Shown: piece after piece, positions 23,795 to 31,967 of the stretch | Layout: every line of letters starts with the position of its first letter | How positions within the stretch are numbered: the stretch's first letter is position 1 | Assembly: GCA_000252485.1 (NCBI GenBank) | Contig: JH610876.1 | Location: 1 to 32,500 of the forward strand | From: Prochloron didemni P4-Papua_New_Guinea | GTDB lineage: Bacteria; Cyanobacteriota; Cyanobacteriia; Cyanobacteriales; Prochloraceae | Direction: 5' to 3' | DNA: 32,500 nt | Notes under the pieces: model-generated | What the model was told of the DNA's origin: nothing | Seen by the model: only the letters and a program-made list of their open reading frames with translations | Database searches by the model: none | Translations under genes and position numbers: made by a program

Positions 23795-24823
23795 TTATTT
23801 TCCCATTATATCAATAGATGTTGGAACATACCACGGCACATCACTCTCTGTTTCATGGACTTTATCTGCAACCCCCAGCACAAGAGCAAAAAGAGCCATT
23901 CTCACTGCAATTCCGTTATCTGTCTGCCTGAAAATAGCCAAACTTTGGTGATTGTTTAGATCGTTATTCAATTCATTAGACTGTGGTCTGCTATCTCGTG
24001 GTAAAGGATGCATTATCAAAGTATCTGGACGACAATAGCGATCATATATTTGTCTGTCGATTCTATAATGCCCTTGAAACTTCAAAAAATCTTGTTTATT
24101 CGCGAAACGCTCCTCTTGAATTCTGGTAAGATAAATAATATCTACATCCCTAATACTTTCAAACAATTCTTGAGTTTGCACAACTGAGTGTCCCGCATCT
24201 ATAATGTTTTTGACAATTTTTTGCGGCATTTGGAGTGCCTCTGGTGCAATAAAAATAAACCTTATATCTTCAAACAACAATAACAATTTAGCCAAAGAAT
24301 GTACGGTACGACCGTATTTCATATCTCCTATCATGGCAATAGTTAGCTTATTAATTTTATCAAAGTCTCTTTCTTTTTCTTTATAGATAGTGTAAAGATC
24401 TAGTAGAGCCTGTGTAGGATGTTCACCAGTACCATCACCTCCGTTAATGATCGGGATATTAGTTGCATTGGCAAACTGGAGTACAGAGCCCTCCTGAGGA
24501 TGACGAACAACTAACACATCAACATAACCACTTATTACTCTGCTGGTATCGAAAATAGACTCTCCTTTTGCCATAGAGGAAAATTGAAATCCAACCACAT
24601 CACGCACACAGCCTCCTAGTCGATTAAACGCAGCTCCAAAACTTAGCCTTGAGCGAGTGCTTGCTTCAAAAAAAAGATTCCCTAGTATAGCCCCTTCCAG
24701 TACCCTGGTTTTTTTTGTGCGTAAAGCATAGGGAGTCATTACATCAGCTACTTTAAATAGGTTGTATATGCCTTCTAAATTGAATTGATTGACTGATAGT
24801 ATATGGGAGCCTTTGAATTTCAT
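23795..24823 (-). CDS. pyrB: Aspartate carbamoyltransferase, E. coli-type catalytic chain
   Basis: It catalyses carbamoyl phosphate plus aspartate to carbamoyl-aspartate, the committed step of pyrimidine synthesis. The 342-residue sequence resembles the enterobacterial class more than the usual cyanobacterial PyrB: FFEASTRSRLSFGAAFNRLG (the STRTR phosphate motif with Thr to Ser), SMAKGES with the loop Lys, VVRHPQEGS, GGDGTGEHPTQALLDLYTI, IGDMKYGRTVHSL, YLTRIQEERF and MHPLPRDSRP. All expected catalytic residues are present. It has a C-terminal extension of about 25 residues (VHETESDVPWYVPTS) beyond the E. coli end. No pyrI-like regulatory subunit is nearby. The gene is AT-rich, has no HIP1 octamer and converges on modBC with only 8 bp between. 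I infer a second or laterally acquired copy; the closely related transcarbamylases acting on other substrates are a less likely alternative. Confidence 0.85.
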   Translation of the reverse strand: MKFKGSHILSVNQFNLEGIYNLFKVADVMTPYALRTKKTRVLEGAILGNLFFEASTRSRLSFGAAFNRLGGCVRDVVGFQFSSMAKGESIFDTSRVISGYVDVLVVRHPQEGSVLQFANATNIPIINGGDGTGEHPTQALLDLYTIYKEKERDFDKINKLTIAMIGDMKYGRTVHSLAKLLLLFEDIRFIFIAPEALQMPQKIVKNIIDAGHSVVQTQELFESIRDVDIIYLTRIQEERFANKQDFLKFQGHYRIDRQIYDRYCRPDTLIMHPLPRDSRPQSNELNNDLNNHQSLAIFRQTDNGIAVRMALFALVLGVADKVHETESDVPWYVPTSIDIMGK

Positions 24824-25102
24824 TAGACTTGATCCAAAATAAGGTAAAAATTGTCCTCGTTTTATTTTGGGCTATGATTGCCTAGATTTAAGCAATTGTA
24901 ATAAAACGCTGACTCACGGGGTAGTTAAGTTATGCGATTTCCATGTATAGCACTACGCATTTAGGTTAGGACATTAATAAAGCCTGAAACCTAGTCATAG
25001 CCTCTGAATGAATTTTGAATTTCTCAGTTTGAATTGCGCGTAGCGCTATACTTCTTAGAAATATATCGATCTAAACTTGTTTTTTGTAACCTACGATACA
25101 AG
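24824..25102. other. Intergenic region, nothing recognised
   Basis: AT-rich upstream region of the carbamoyltransferase gene, without ORF or clear promoter. gcgcgtagcgctata near 25036 is a small palindromic repeat piece. Confidence 0.4.
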
Positions 25103-25465
25103 GCGAGTAGCCTTGGCAAGAGCAATGGCGATCGCGCCAGAAGGGTTGCTCTTAGATGAACCTCTTTCCCCCGTAGAACTGGCCTTCGATTATAAAGAGG
25201 CGAGTTCTACCGGGTTCTGCGCGGGTTCTTGGCAGATCCCTGGGGGTGTGGTCAAAAGTAGTTGTTTGTGTCTGAATATGTAGAAAGTCAATTGTGGGGT
25301 AGCCCCCCTTCGGCGACCCGGTCCCAGAGGGTCGTCGAAGGGCTGGGCAAGTCTGGGCTGCCTTAGAGTAAGCCGCTACTATTGAGAAGATAAAATTCTC
25401 AACTGTTTTTGACCACACCCGATCCCTGGAGGATCCCATTTGCCATTTTAGCTCCCTGGCGCTTA
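25103..25465 (+). pseudogene. modC fragment joined to an interrupted anmK fragment
   Basis: 25103-25172 matches modBC about 23135-23205 (the region encoding RVALARAMAIAPE and LLLDEPLS). Soon after, gattataaagaggcga (25188-25203) matches the anmK 3' region, which resumes at 25432-25465 (atttgccattttagctccctggcgct). The anmK piece is interrupted first by about 30 bp of palindromic sequence at its HIP1 site and then by a complete MITE. Both parent genes are intact elsewhere in the window, so this is a rearranged junction of copies. Confidence 0.85.
25244..25420. mobile_element. Complete 177-bp MITE with 9-bp target duplication
   Basis: The left end GGGTGTGGTCAAAAGTAGTTG and the inverted right end CAACTGTTTTTGACCACACCC match at 19 of 21 positions. 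GATCCCTGG occurs on both sides (25235-25243 and 25421-25429), a clear 9-bp target-site duplication. The interior has a central palindromic ccccccttcggc/ggctgcc stretch and no transposase. A truncated copy is at 30782-30862 and an end remnant at 5443-5463. Confidence 0.93.
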
Positions 25466-25535
25466 ACGGTAATTATTGATAACTGCTATATTATTTGGAG
25501 AGAGAGTATCTCAACATCTTTAAAAAGAATTCCAT

Positions 25536-25563
25536 TTGGTGCAGCGGCTTGTTTAGATATAAT
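25536..25563 (+). promoter_or_regulatory. Candidate sigma-70-type promoter
   Basis: TTGGTG and TATAAT are separated by 16 bp. Transcription would start near 25570 and leave a leader of about 90 bases to the gene at 25658. This is by pattern only. Confidence 0.45.
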
Positions 25564-25657
25564 AGAAAAAGCAAACAAGACATTTGTCAGGTCAATGCTA
25601 GGCTCAGAGTTCGGAAATTCCACAGCGGTGGCAAAAAAATAGCTAAGGAGATTCATT

Positions 25658-26062
25658 GTGGCTCATCGCTTTTTAATTGAAGCAGGACGCTGGATCATCC
25701 AGGGAAATTGGTTAAAACGCAACGAAATGCCGATCGCTGTTAAAGGGAAAACAATTATTGCTTGGAGCCAGGAAAATTGGTTCACGATGGTCACCAAGCT
25801 AGTATATCCCGGTAGCAACCATGATGGAATTTCATTTCAGTATCGAGGACGTCTCGACAGTGGAGAAAGTCACTACACTTATGTTTTACAGCAAAGTCTT
25901 TTGGGACGGGTTGAAGGAGAGGGGTGGATCGGACAAAAATCCATTATTCAGCGTTACTGGGTATTAGGCGATCGCCACCGTAGAAGCGGTTTTGAAACTT
26001 TTTATCGCCTTAATGATGTATCCTACCTTTTATCCTGTGGTATCTTAGCCGGACACTACTAA
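25658..26062 (+). CDS. Conserved hypothetical protein
   Basis: A 134-residue protein of unknown function. The GTG start is supported by AAGGAG at 25645-25650 (seven bases). It has no signal peptide. It is rich in aromatic residues and looks beta-rich: RWIIQGNWLKRNEMPI, WSQENWFTMVTKLVYPG, and GISFQYRGRLDSGESHYTYV, then WIGQKSIIQRYWVLGDRHRR and FETFYRLNDVSYLL. This could be a small beta-barrel ligand-binding fold of the lipocalin/nitrobindin general type, but that is a guess from pattern. The Ser/Thr kinase gene follows after 73 bp on the same strand, so co-transcription is possible. A HIP1 octamer is present. Confidence 0.7.
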   Translation: MAHRFLIEAGRWIIQGNWLKRNEMPIAVKGKTIIAWSQENWFTMVTKLVYPGSNHDGISFQYRGRLDSGESHYTYVLQQSLLGRVEGEGWIGQKSIIQRYWVLGDRHRRSGFETFYRLNDVSYLLSCGILAGHY

Positions 26063-26135
26063 CAACGCGACAATGGAAGCAATTCTAGAGCGTCAAGTCT
26101 AATTTTTAGTTCACCACAAATCAATTTAGTTGATC

Positions 26136-27683
26136 ATGACAGACCCTAATCTTAACCGCGTACTCGCTAACCGCTATCAACTCGTTGAGTTGGTTGGGGA
26201 AGGTTCTATGGGTCGAGTGTATCGTGCTAAAGATATCTTACTAGGCAGTGTAACTGTAGCGGTTAAATTTCTGTCCCAAATGCTGCTCAATAAAAAAATG
26301 CGGCAGCGCTTTGAGCGAGAAGCGACTATCTGCGCTCTCTTGGGAGAAAAAAGCATTCATATAGTTCGCGTTCGTGACTATGGAGTGGATGATAACGATA
26401 TTCCTTATTACGTCATGGAATATCTTCAAGGAGAATCTCTGAGCGAGATTATTCAGTCCGACCCCCTTTCCTTATCTAGATTTTGCAATATTACTCGTCA
26501 AATTTGTGTTGGCATGAAGTCAGCCCATGAAGGAATTTCTTTTAATGAAGAACTTTGTCCCATCATTCATCGGGATATTAAACCAAGTAATATTCTGGTC
26601 TTGGAAAATCCTACCATAGGGGAATTGGTTAAAGTATTAGATTTTGGCATCGCTAAACTCATTCAATCTAGCAGCACCATGACTCATTCCTTTATGGGAA
26701 CTCTCGCTTATTGTTCCCCGGAGCAAATGGAAGGCAGGGAACTAGATAGTCGCTCTGATATTTACAGCCTTGGGGTGATGATGTATGAGATGCTGACGGG
26801 GGAAATGCCTTTGCTCCCAGAAACATCTTCTTTTGGTAGTTGGTATAAAGCGCATCATTACTTGGAACCGGAACCATTTAGCCTAGAACTAAACTTGCCA
26901 ACACCGCTGCAAAATCTCGTGATGAAGTGTCTGGCGAAATCACCAAATGCTCGTCCCCAAAGGGTTAGCGAAATTTCTCAAGCTTTAGAAGATCTAGCAC
27001 AAAGAGATAGCGATATTACTTTAGGAAAGATTCTGCCAGACGAAGACGATATTTCGCAAAAAGAAACGGTTTATTATTCTCATCATGATAATCGAATTCC
27101 TATTGAAGACTCTATTGATGATTATTTTGATGAAATTTGTTTAAAATCTTCTTGGCCAAAAGACAAACCTCAGCGAAAAATTGTTTTTCCCGCTTTGATT
27201 CCCACTGAAACAGTACCTATTCCCAGTTTGTGGGTTATGCTAGATGCCGCAGATATGATCAAACGCAAGTCTAGCACTCGCTACAACCAATTTCTATTTA
27301 TGAACAAACCCCATCCCATGATGCTGTGGATTACCGTTCTTTATAAACAGGAATACGGGCCTCGGTGGTTGCCTTGCTATCTAGACTTGAAAACCAATGC
27401 AGGTGAACGTTTAACTCGTATTTTGGGAGAAAAAGGTTCTTACAGAATCTTGCTTTTTTCTCTGAATAATCTTCAGAGTTGCGAACATCTAATGTATGCT
27501 AGTATTGCTCCTAAACAGTGTAAACTGCTCCAAGAATGGGCAGATAGTAGCAAAAAATCACAAGGAAGTAACAACTCGAAGATTAGCAAGCAAAAATTAA
27601 AGCAAGAGTTTGAAAAATTGAAACCAAAAATTTTGATGAAGCTAGAAGGAGTTAATCCCCACTCTGGTAATATCTCTGGTTGA
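26136..27683 (+). CDS. Hanks-type serine/threonine protein kinase
   Basis: A eukaryotic-type protein kinase of about 515 residues from ATG 26136 (MTDPNLNRVLANRYQLVELV). Kinase motifs in order: glycine loop GEGSMGRVYRAKD (about 20-32), catalytic Lys in VAVKFL (about 43-48), HRDIKPSN (about 145), DFGIAK (about 170), CSPEQM in place of APE, and DIYSLGVMMYEMLTGEMP. All catalytic residues are present. The kinase domain ends near 290. The remaining ~220 residues are a cyanobacterial C-terminal region of unknown function (ILWVMLDAADM-like block, LYKQEYGPRWLPCYLD) and a Lys/Ser-rich tail. No membrane segment, so it is a cytosolic kinase. Substrate unknown. The gene is followed by a MITE at the convergent junction with the stress protein gene. 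Confidence 0.93.
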   Translation: MTDPNLNRVLANRYQLVELVGEGSMGRVYRAKDILLGSVTVAVKFLSQMLLNKKMRQRFEREATICALLGEKSIHIVRVRDYGVDDNDIPYYVMEYLQGESLSEIIQSDPLSLSRFCNITRQICVGMKSAHEGISFNEELCPIIHRDIKPSNILVLENPTIGELVKVLDFGIAKLIQSSSTMTHSFMGTLAYCSPEQMEGRELDSRSDIYSLGVMMYEMLTGEMPLLPETSSFGSWYKAHHYLEPEPFSLELNLPTPLQNLVMKCLAKSPNARPQRVSEISQALEDLAQRDSDITLGKILPDEDDISQKETVYYSHHDNRIPIEDSIDDYFDEICLKSSWPKDKPQRKIVFPALIPTETVPIPSLWVMLDAADMIKRKSSTRYNQFLFMNKPHPMMLWITVLYKQEYGPRWLPCYLDLKTNAGERLTRILGEKGSYRILLFSLNNLQSCEHLMYASIAPKQCKLLQEWADSSKKSQGSNNSKISKQKLKQEFEKLKPKILMKLEGVNPHSGNISG

Positions 27684-27744
27684 GAATCAGAATAAACAAT
27701 GAGCAAAGAACAATTAAAAATTTTCTCTGCTATTCTACTATAAT

Positions 27745-27843
27745 AGGACTTACGCCAACAAGCCTAGAAACCGGGTTTGGAGTCGGGATAAAATGGCCAA
27801 ACCCAGAGTTTTGGTTGAGAAACCCGGTTTCTGCGTAAGTCCT
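27745..27843. mobile_element. 99-bp palindromic MITE with AGGACTTACGC ends
   Basis: AGGACTTACGC and its inverse GCGTAAGTCCT bound the element; internal GAAACCGGGTTTGG and AGAAACCCGGTTTCT form a second inverted pair. The flanks are TA-rich. The same inner palindrome occurs at 21600-21665. It lies between the convergent kinase and stress-protein genes and could also terminate both transcripts. Confidence 0.85.
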
Positions 27844-27856
27844 ATATAAGTCAATT

Positions 27857-28732
27857 TTATTTTTTTCGGCCAAAAAATAAAATTGGAAACCAACTCCGAC
27901 GTAGGAGTTCGTTAGCCACACTGGGAACTGTCCACTGGAGTAAACTACTACGGCGATCGCCTCCCATAGCAATAGCACTAATATCATGAGTTAAAGCAGT
28001 ATTTAAAATCTCTTGTAACGGATTCCCAAGTCTCACTTCCATTTCTACTTCCAATCCCAGATTAGTCAAATCTTGTTTCACCACCTCTAACTTAGCCCTT
28101 GCTTCCTGGACAAAATATTCTGGGGCAATTTCCCGGCGACCTTTATCTTCCACGACCCAACAGAGCAAGCATTTTTCAATTGCCTTGTTAGAATTAGCTA
28201 GCAGTCCTTTGATTTGTTCGATTTGGTAATGAGCTGCTGTGCTATCATTGTAAGGGATTAATAGGTAGCGCCAAAGATGCTCACAGCGCAAAGTTAGTTC
28301 TTCCGTTGTATAAGTAGAAATCAGCTGAGGACGGAAAATCATCAGCGGTTTGGCGGTTAATTTGGCCAACTCCATAGTAGTACTGCCAAAAATCTTTTCT
28401 TCCAGAGCGCTCCGAATAGGAGTGCCAACGATAACGACATCGATTGGATAGGATGCGAGAACCCGAGGAATGGTATCTATAGGTCGTCCGGAAGCAACTT
28501 CAACTTTCACTTCTATATCTTTGGGAACTGATTGCAATGCTCTGGAGAGAGTAGATTTAGCTGTTTCAATTTTCCCCTCATCTACCCTAGGGATTTCTCC
28601 TTCTTCCCATAAAGGGACGCTGTGAAAAAAGATGATTTGTTTGAGACCAACTTGAGCTAAACTAGGAACGAAATAGATCAGGCGATCTAAACCGTCGGAC
28701 AAGTCAGTACAAATTAAGCAGGTTTGGAACAT
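27857..28732 (-). CDS. Tandem universal stress protein
   Basis: A 291-residue protein with two UspA-like halves. The first half starts TCLICTDLSDGLDRLIYFVP, contains IEVKVEVASGRPIDTIPRVL and ends with IDVVIVGTPIRSALEEKIFG and STTMELAKLTAKPLMIF, close to the G-x2-G-x9-G(S/T) nucleotide-binding pattern. The second half begins near HLWRYLLIPYNDSTAAHYQI and ends with ISAIAMGGDRRSSLLQWTVP and NELLRRSWFPILFFG. Such tandem Usp proteins are common in cyanobacteria and are linked to stress tolerance. ATP binding by the halves is plausible but not certain. It is transcribed alone and converges on the kinase gene. Confidence 0.9.
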   Translation of the reverse strand: MFQTCLICTDLSDGLDRLIYFVPSLAQVGLKQIIFFHSVPLWEEGEIPRVDEGKIETAKSTLSRALQSVPKDIEVKVEVASGRPIDTIPRVLASYPIDVVIVGTPIRSALEEKIFGSTTMELAKLTAKPLMIFRPQLISTYTTEELTLRCEHLWRYLLIPYNDSTAAHYQIEQIKGLLANSNKAIEKCLLCWVVEDKGRREIAPEYFVQEARAKLEVVKQDLTNLGLEVEMEVRLGNPLQEILNTALTHDISAIAMGGDRRSSLLQWTVPSVANELLRRSWFPILFFGRKK

Positions 28733-28797
28733 GTGAGATAACGATCAAATTAATTTACCATTGCAATCAAGTTAGCATATAAGCTAGGGATGAAGAT

Positions 28798-28831
28798 AAC
28801 CAATAATATTAGTTATTATTGGTTTGTTTTT
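28798..28831. terminator. AT-rich hairpin followed by T-run
   Basis: AACCAATAATA pairs perfectly with TATTATTGGTT around a five-base loop and is followed by tgttttt. It has terminator form on the plus strand, but no gene reads into it from the left, so it could instead be a leader or upstream structure. Confidence 0.4.
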
Positions 28832-29330
28832 GGTCATATTATGACTGCCTTTACTTTTAAGAGGTAGGAGGCCGTGGAGCGATAACAGGGAAATTTGAAA
28901 AAGTTGATTATTTTTCTTGACACAAGAAAATTTATATGATACGTTGCATAAGCCTCCTGTGAGACAGGTCTGCACAATTGCTCAAGATGGAAAAGGTGAA
29001 GATTAGATTGACTCGAGATAATCTCAGAATAGTCTTCCCAAGATGTAAACATTCTGTAATAATCAGAAGAGAAGCAAAATTGAGGTTAGTTCTGCTAGCA
29101 GGATTGTGGAGAGTGAAAACAAGATTTTCAGCTCTCATTCAGCCTACGGAGCCAGAGGAAAGAAGATTTTGACAAGTATACCAGATATTGTAAACAATTG
29201 CAAGGGTTGTCAAGAAACTCTTTGTTTATCAATATCTTGGCAAATTTTGGCCATCAGTTTTGAGACTAGGAGATGGCATTGCTGATGCTGCCACAAGTTT
29301 TTGACCAATCTGAATTTGGAGGTTAATTTC
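28832..29330. promoter_or_regulatory. Long upstream region of the RRM gene
   Basis: About 500 bases without a convincing gene. A possible promoter is TTGTCA (29207-29212) and CAATAT (29230-29235) with 17 bp between, leaving a leader of about 90 bases. Long leaders are typical of cold-responsive cyanobacterial RRM genes, but no known element can be named. An open stretch of 64 codons at 28978-29172 is not convincing as a gene. Confidence 0.35.
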
Positions 29331-29849
29331 ATGTCCGTTCGTCTGTATGTAGGTAATTTACCCAAAGAAGAGGTAGAACGCCAAGCTCTGCAAGAAATGT
29401 TTGCCGATGCTGGTAACTCAGTTTCCACCAAAGTAATTAAAGATCGTAAAACTGGCAAATGCCGTGGTTTTGCTTTCGTCACCGTCCCAACGGATGAAGT
29501 GGCTGACCAATTCATCGAAAAGTTCAACGGTCAGTCTTTTATGGACAGTCCCTTGAAAATTGAAAAAGCTTTACCTCGTTCTAAGAATAAAGGTAAAGAA
29601 GAGTCTGCATCTGAATCTGGAACCCCATCGCCATCCCCATCGCCATCTCCATCTCCATCTCCATCTGCGACGGCAGTGAAAGAAAAACCCACACCTAGCA
29701 ATGGAGGTAGAACTCGCAGTCCCAAGCGTTCCAAACGCAACACACCTGTTAGCAATAAGGACACGGATTCCATTCAACCAGATCCCCGTTGGGCAGCTGA
29801 GTTGGCTAAGTTAAAGGAAATGCTTGTGGCTCAAACCAGCAATACTTAA
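29331..29849 (+). CDS. rbp: RRM-type RNA-binding protein with Ser-Pro linker
   Basis: An RNA-recognition-motif protein of 172 residues; ATG 29331 is fixed by GGAGG at 29318-29322 and by the family start MSVRLYVGNLP. RNP2 is LYVGNL (residues 5-10) and RNP1 is CRGFAFVTV (about 45-53), within an 80-residue RRM. After it, ESGTPSPSPSPSPS is a Ser-Pro stretch coded by a 6-bp repeat, then a basic segment TRSPKRSKRN and an acidic/helical end DPRWAAELAKLKEML. Cyanobacterial Rbp proteins bind RNA and several are induced by cold or target mRNAs to membranes; those often have a Gly-rich tail, which is absent here. The C-terminal form resembles the longer Rbp class. Regulation by temperature is only inferred from the family. 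Confidence 0.92.
   Translation: MSVRLYVGNLPKEEVERQALQEMFADAGNSVSTKVIKDRKTGKCRGFAFVTVPTDEVADQFIEKFNGQSFMDSPLKIEKALPRSKNKGKEESASESGTPSPSPSPSPSPSPSATAVKEKPTPSNGGRTRSPKRSKRNTPVSNKDTDSIQPDPRWAAELAKLKEMLVAQTSNT
29628..29668. repeat. Hexanucleotide repeat (ccatcN) coding for Pro-Ser
   Basis: About seven ccatcg/ccatct/ccatcc units encode alternating Pro and Ser after the RRM. Unit length keeps the frame, so linker length may vary between strains. Confidence 0.9.
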
Positions 29850-30068
29850 ACTGCTGTGGGTCAATTATTTCTGCTGCGCTGTATTTAAGACTGATGGAAA
29901 TAAATTGTTGTTAGTTGGTAGTGGAAAACATCACCTTGAGTTTTGCTTCTACCGACTGGCGACTTGCGGCGAAACCTTCGGCAGGCTCAGGGACCACCAA
30001 GCCCAACTGCTGCTGGCTATTTAACAAAAGAAAATAAGAATCAAAAGAAAATAAAAGGAGTTTTCACA

Positions 30069-30779
30069 ATGGCAGAAGAAATCGATCCAATAAAGGTGAT
30101 GAAAGAAGAAGTGGGCAAAGCGGCAGCCGATCGCGTTCAGTCCAACTCCATTGTAGGTTTAGGAACTGGTTCCACCACAGCTTATGCGATTCAGTATCTA
30201 GGGTCGCGCTTGCAACAAGGAGAGTTGGAAAACATTCTGGGCATTCCCACTTCTTTTCAAGCAGAAGTTTTAGCCAAAAAATACGGCATTCCTTTAACTA
30301 CTTTAGATGCTGCAGATCGGATTGACATCGCCATCGACGGTGCTGATGAAGTAGACCCTCAGAAAAATTTGATTAAAGGAGGGGGTGCAGCTCATACCCG
30401 AGAAAAAGTAGTGGATTCTTTGGCAGAGTCATTTATTGTAGTAGTAGATAGCGGTAAGTTAGTAGATAAACTTGGTTCTACTTTTAAGCTACCAGTAGAA
30501 GTAATTCCCATGGCAGTTGCTCCAGTGATGAGGAGTTTGGAAAAATTAGGAGGGAAACCAGAGCTGCGCATGGGAATCAAGAAAGCTGGACCTGTGGTCA
30601 CGGATCAGGGTAATTTAGTAATTGACGTTCAGTACGAAAGTATTGACGACCCAGCTAGTTTGGAAGTTAAGATTAATAACCTGCCTGGAGTATTGGAAAA
30701 TGGCTTATTTGTAGGAGTAGCCGATGTAATTTTAGTGGGAGAAATTCAAGATGGTAAGCCTGTAGTGAGAAAGATGTAA
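30069..30779 (+). CDS. rpiA: Ribose-5-phosphate isomerase A
   Basis: RpiA interconverts ribose-5-phosphate and ribulose-5-phosphate, needed in the Calvin cycle and the pentose phosphate pathway. From ATG 30069 it has 236 residues, standard for the family. AAGGAG at 30055-30060 supports this start; the open frame upstream is just leader. Diagnostic motifs: [12 protein letters not shown] (near 27-38), [29 protein letters not shown] with the catalytic Glu/Lys region, and [12 protein letters not shown]. The C-terminal substrate loop [18 protein letters not shown] is complete. The 5' leader of about 200 bases after the RRM gene contains a ccttcggcaggctcaggg repeat piece. Confidence 0.97.
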   Translation: MAEEIDPIKVMKEEVGKAAADRVQSNSIVGLGTGSTTAYAIQYLGSRLQQGELENILGIPTSFQAEVLAKKYGIPLTTLDAADRIDIAIDGADEVDPQKNLIKGGGAAHTREKVVDSLAESFIVVVDSGKLVDKLGSTFKLPVEVIPMAVAPVMRSLEKLGGKPELRMGIKKAGPVVTDQGNLVIDVQYESIDDPASLEVKINNLPGVLENGLFVGVADVILVGEIQDGKPVVRKM

Positions 30780-30781
30780 AT

Positions 30782-30862
30782 AGGTGTAGTCAAAAGTAGT
30801 TGTTTGGGGCTGAATATATGCATTTGTAAATTGTGGGGTAGCCCTCTGGGCTGCCTAACTTT
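30782..30862. mobile_element. Truncated copy of the 177-bp MITE
   Basis: ggtgtagtcaaaagtagttg and the following ctgaatat...aattgtggggtagccct match the left half of 25244-25420. The right terminus is missing; the copy ends near gggctgcctaac. It starts directly after the rpiA stop codon. Confidence 0.85.
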
Positions 30863-30962
30863 GAGACATGAATAAATAAAAACTAGCGAGCGGCTTTTTC
30901 CTCTGCATCCTCTGCGCCTCTGCGGTTTATTATTATTTCAGATCTTGATTCAGCAACGCCAT

Positions 30963-31164
30963 CTAATGAATATAGCTGTAACGCTAGCACGACTGATAAA
31001 CTCCGCACTTTCCAGCCTTTTTTCGTAACCCTCTAATCTAATTTGCTGTCTAATTTTTCTTCAATTCGCTTCAACTCTCCTTTTGTCTCCGTGAAACCAA
31101 CGTCTACTTTCTTGTCTAAACCGAGAATTAATTCTTTCAACTCTCTAAAGTCCTTGTCTGTCAT
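30963..31164 (-). pseudogene. Broken copy A of the small coiled-coil/TM protein
   Basis: The ATG at 31164 starts MTDKDFRELKELILGLDKK, as in copies B and C, but the frame stops after 43 residues at 31033. Comparison with the intact copies shows an extra five bases (tagag) in the KLD-GYEKRL junction. The rest of the gene is recognisable to 30963 out of frame, then is lost. It also lacks part of the repeated DVGF linker. Confidence 0.88.
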
Positions 31165-31243
31165 GATTTTACTCCTGTTTACAGATACTGGCTATCATCT
31201 TTTGATTATTTTGGATTACTAGAAGCTCTTATGCGATTAAGAT

Positions 31244-31534
31244 TTAGTTGGAAAAGAATATAAGTTTAGCAAGACCACCAACAAGTCCAGCAAATCCAAT
31301 GAATATAGCTGTAACGCTAGCACGACTGATAAACTCCGCACTTGCCAGTCGTTTTTCATAACCATCTAATTTGTTGTCTAATTTTTCTTCAATTCGCTTT
31401 AACTCCACATCAATACGTTTGAACTCTCCTTTTACCTCGGCAAAACCAACATCTACTTTGGCAAAACCAACGTCTACTTTCTTGTCTAAACCGAGAATTA
31501 GTTCTTTCAACTCTCTAAAGTCTTTGTCTGTCAT
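31244..31534 (-). CDS. Small coiled-coil protein with C-terminal membrane span (copy B)
   Basis: A 96-residue protein. The N-terminal two-thirds are charged and helical (MTDKDFRELKELILGLDKKV, then DVGF units and KRIEEKLDNKLDGYEKRL), likely a coiled coil. The C-terminus is one hydrophobic span, SVTAIFIGFAGLVGGLAKLI, with FFSN at the end. This layout resembles XhlA/hemolysin-type small membrane proteins of phage and cyanobacteria, but I would not name it further. Internal KVDVGF occurs twice, showing variation in repeat number between copies. It is one of three paralogous copies in a row. The AT-rich start is preceded by gtaaaatc rather than a strong ribosome site. Confidence 0.65.
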   Translation of the reverse strand: MTDKDFRELKELILGLDKKVDVGFAKVDVGFAEVKGEFKRIDVELKRIEEKLDNKLDGYEKRLASAEFISRASVTAIFIGFAGLVGGLAKLIFFSN

Positions 31535-31569
31535 GATTTTACTTTTGTGATTGTGCTATAATTATATGA

Positions 31570-31719
31570 TATAGCGCTTCGCGCTGATGTCGTTACATAC
31601 TACATTTTTTATACAAAGGTGCTGCATCTGCTGCATCACCTTTGTACAAAGCGAAAGGGGCATTTTTCTTATTAACCTCTTAATTGTTCATTGTTAATTG
31701 TTCATTGCTCATTGCTATA
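31570..31719. mobile_element. MITE-like element, copy 2, with a visible empty site
   Basis: A 150-bp match to 12838-12985. In the paralogous copy C region the corresponding sequence at about 32270-32290 runs gctaacattatattatagca without the element, whereas here gctataattatatga and gcagcctataattgg are separated by it. TATAG occurs at both junctions, so the exact ends are ambiguous by a few bases and TATAG may be the duplicated target. Confidence 0.9.
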
Positions 31720-31746
31720 GCAGCCTATAATTGGCAACTGCAATAA

Positions 31747-31850
31747 TTATCCGTCAACTCCACGAGGAATAAAGCGAATTTCAATTCTGCGTCTGCTAGC
31801 ATTTTCTAGTGGTTCATCTGGGTCAGCTAATTTTCCTGACGGGAGATATA
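31747..31850 (-). pseudogene. OmpA-like C-terminal fragment, copy 1
   Basis: The minus strand reads LPSGKLADPDEPLENASRRR and then IEIRFIPRGVDG followed by a stop. The final R-R-x-I-E-I-R-F pattern is that of the peptidoglycan-binding OmpA/MotB C-terminal domain. Only the end of such a gene is present. It lies just upstream (in gene terms) of copy B. Confidence 0.7.
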
Positions 31851-31967
31851 ATTAGAATGCAGAATAGAAGTACTTTTGATTATTTGATACTAAAGTAATA
31901 TCTTTAGCAATCTTTTTGAAGTTATTTTTATTACTTGCAGCTCTGAAATGGGGTCAAGATTTAAGAT
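31851..31967. other. Intergenic, nothing recognised
   Basis: AT-rich sequence without ORF or clear repeat between the first OmpA-like fragment and copy C. Confidence 0.4.

Noticed and set aside
25077-25283. Small ORF with ABC-transporter motifs RVALARAMAIAPE and LLLDEPLS
   Set aside because: It is only a copied modC fragment running into anmK and MITE sequence; Walker A and the rest of the domain are missing.
28978-29172. 64-codon plus-strand ORF before the RRM gene
   Set aside because: It is basic, has no recognisable family and lies in a region full of minor overlapping frames on both strands.
29943-30068. Upstream extension of rpiA
   Set aside because: AAGGAG and the family start place translation at 30069; the extension is leader sequence with repeat pieces.
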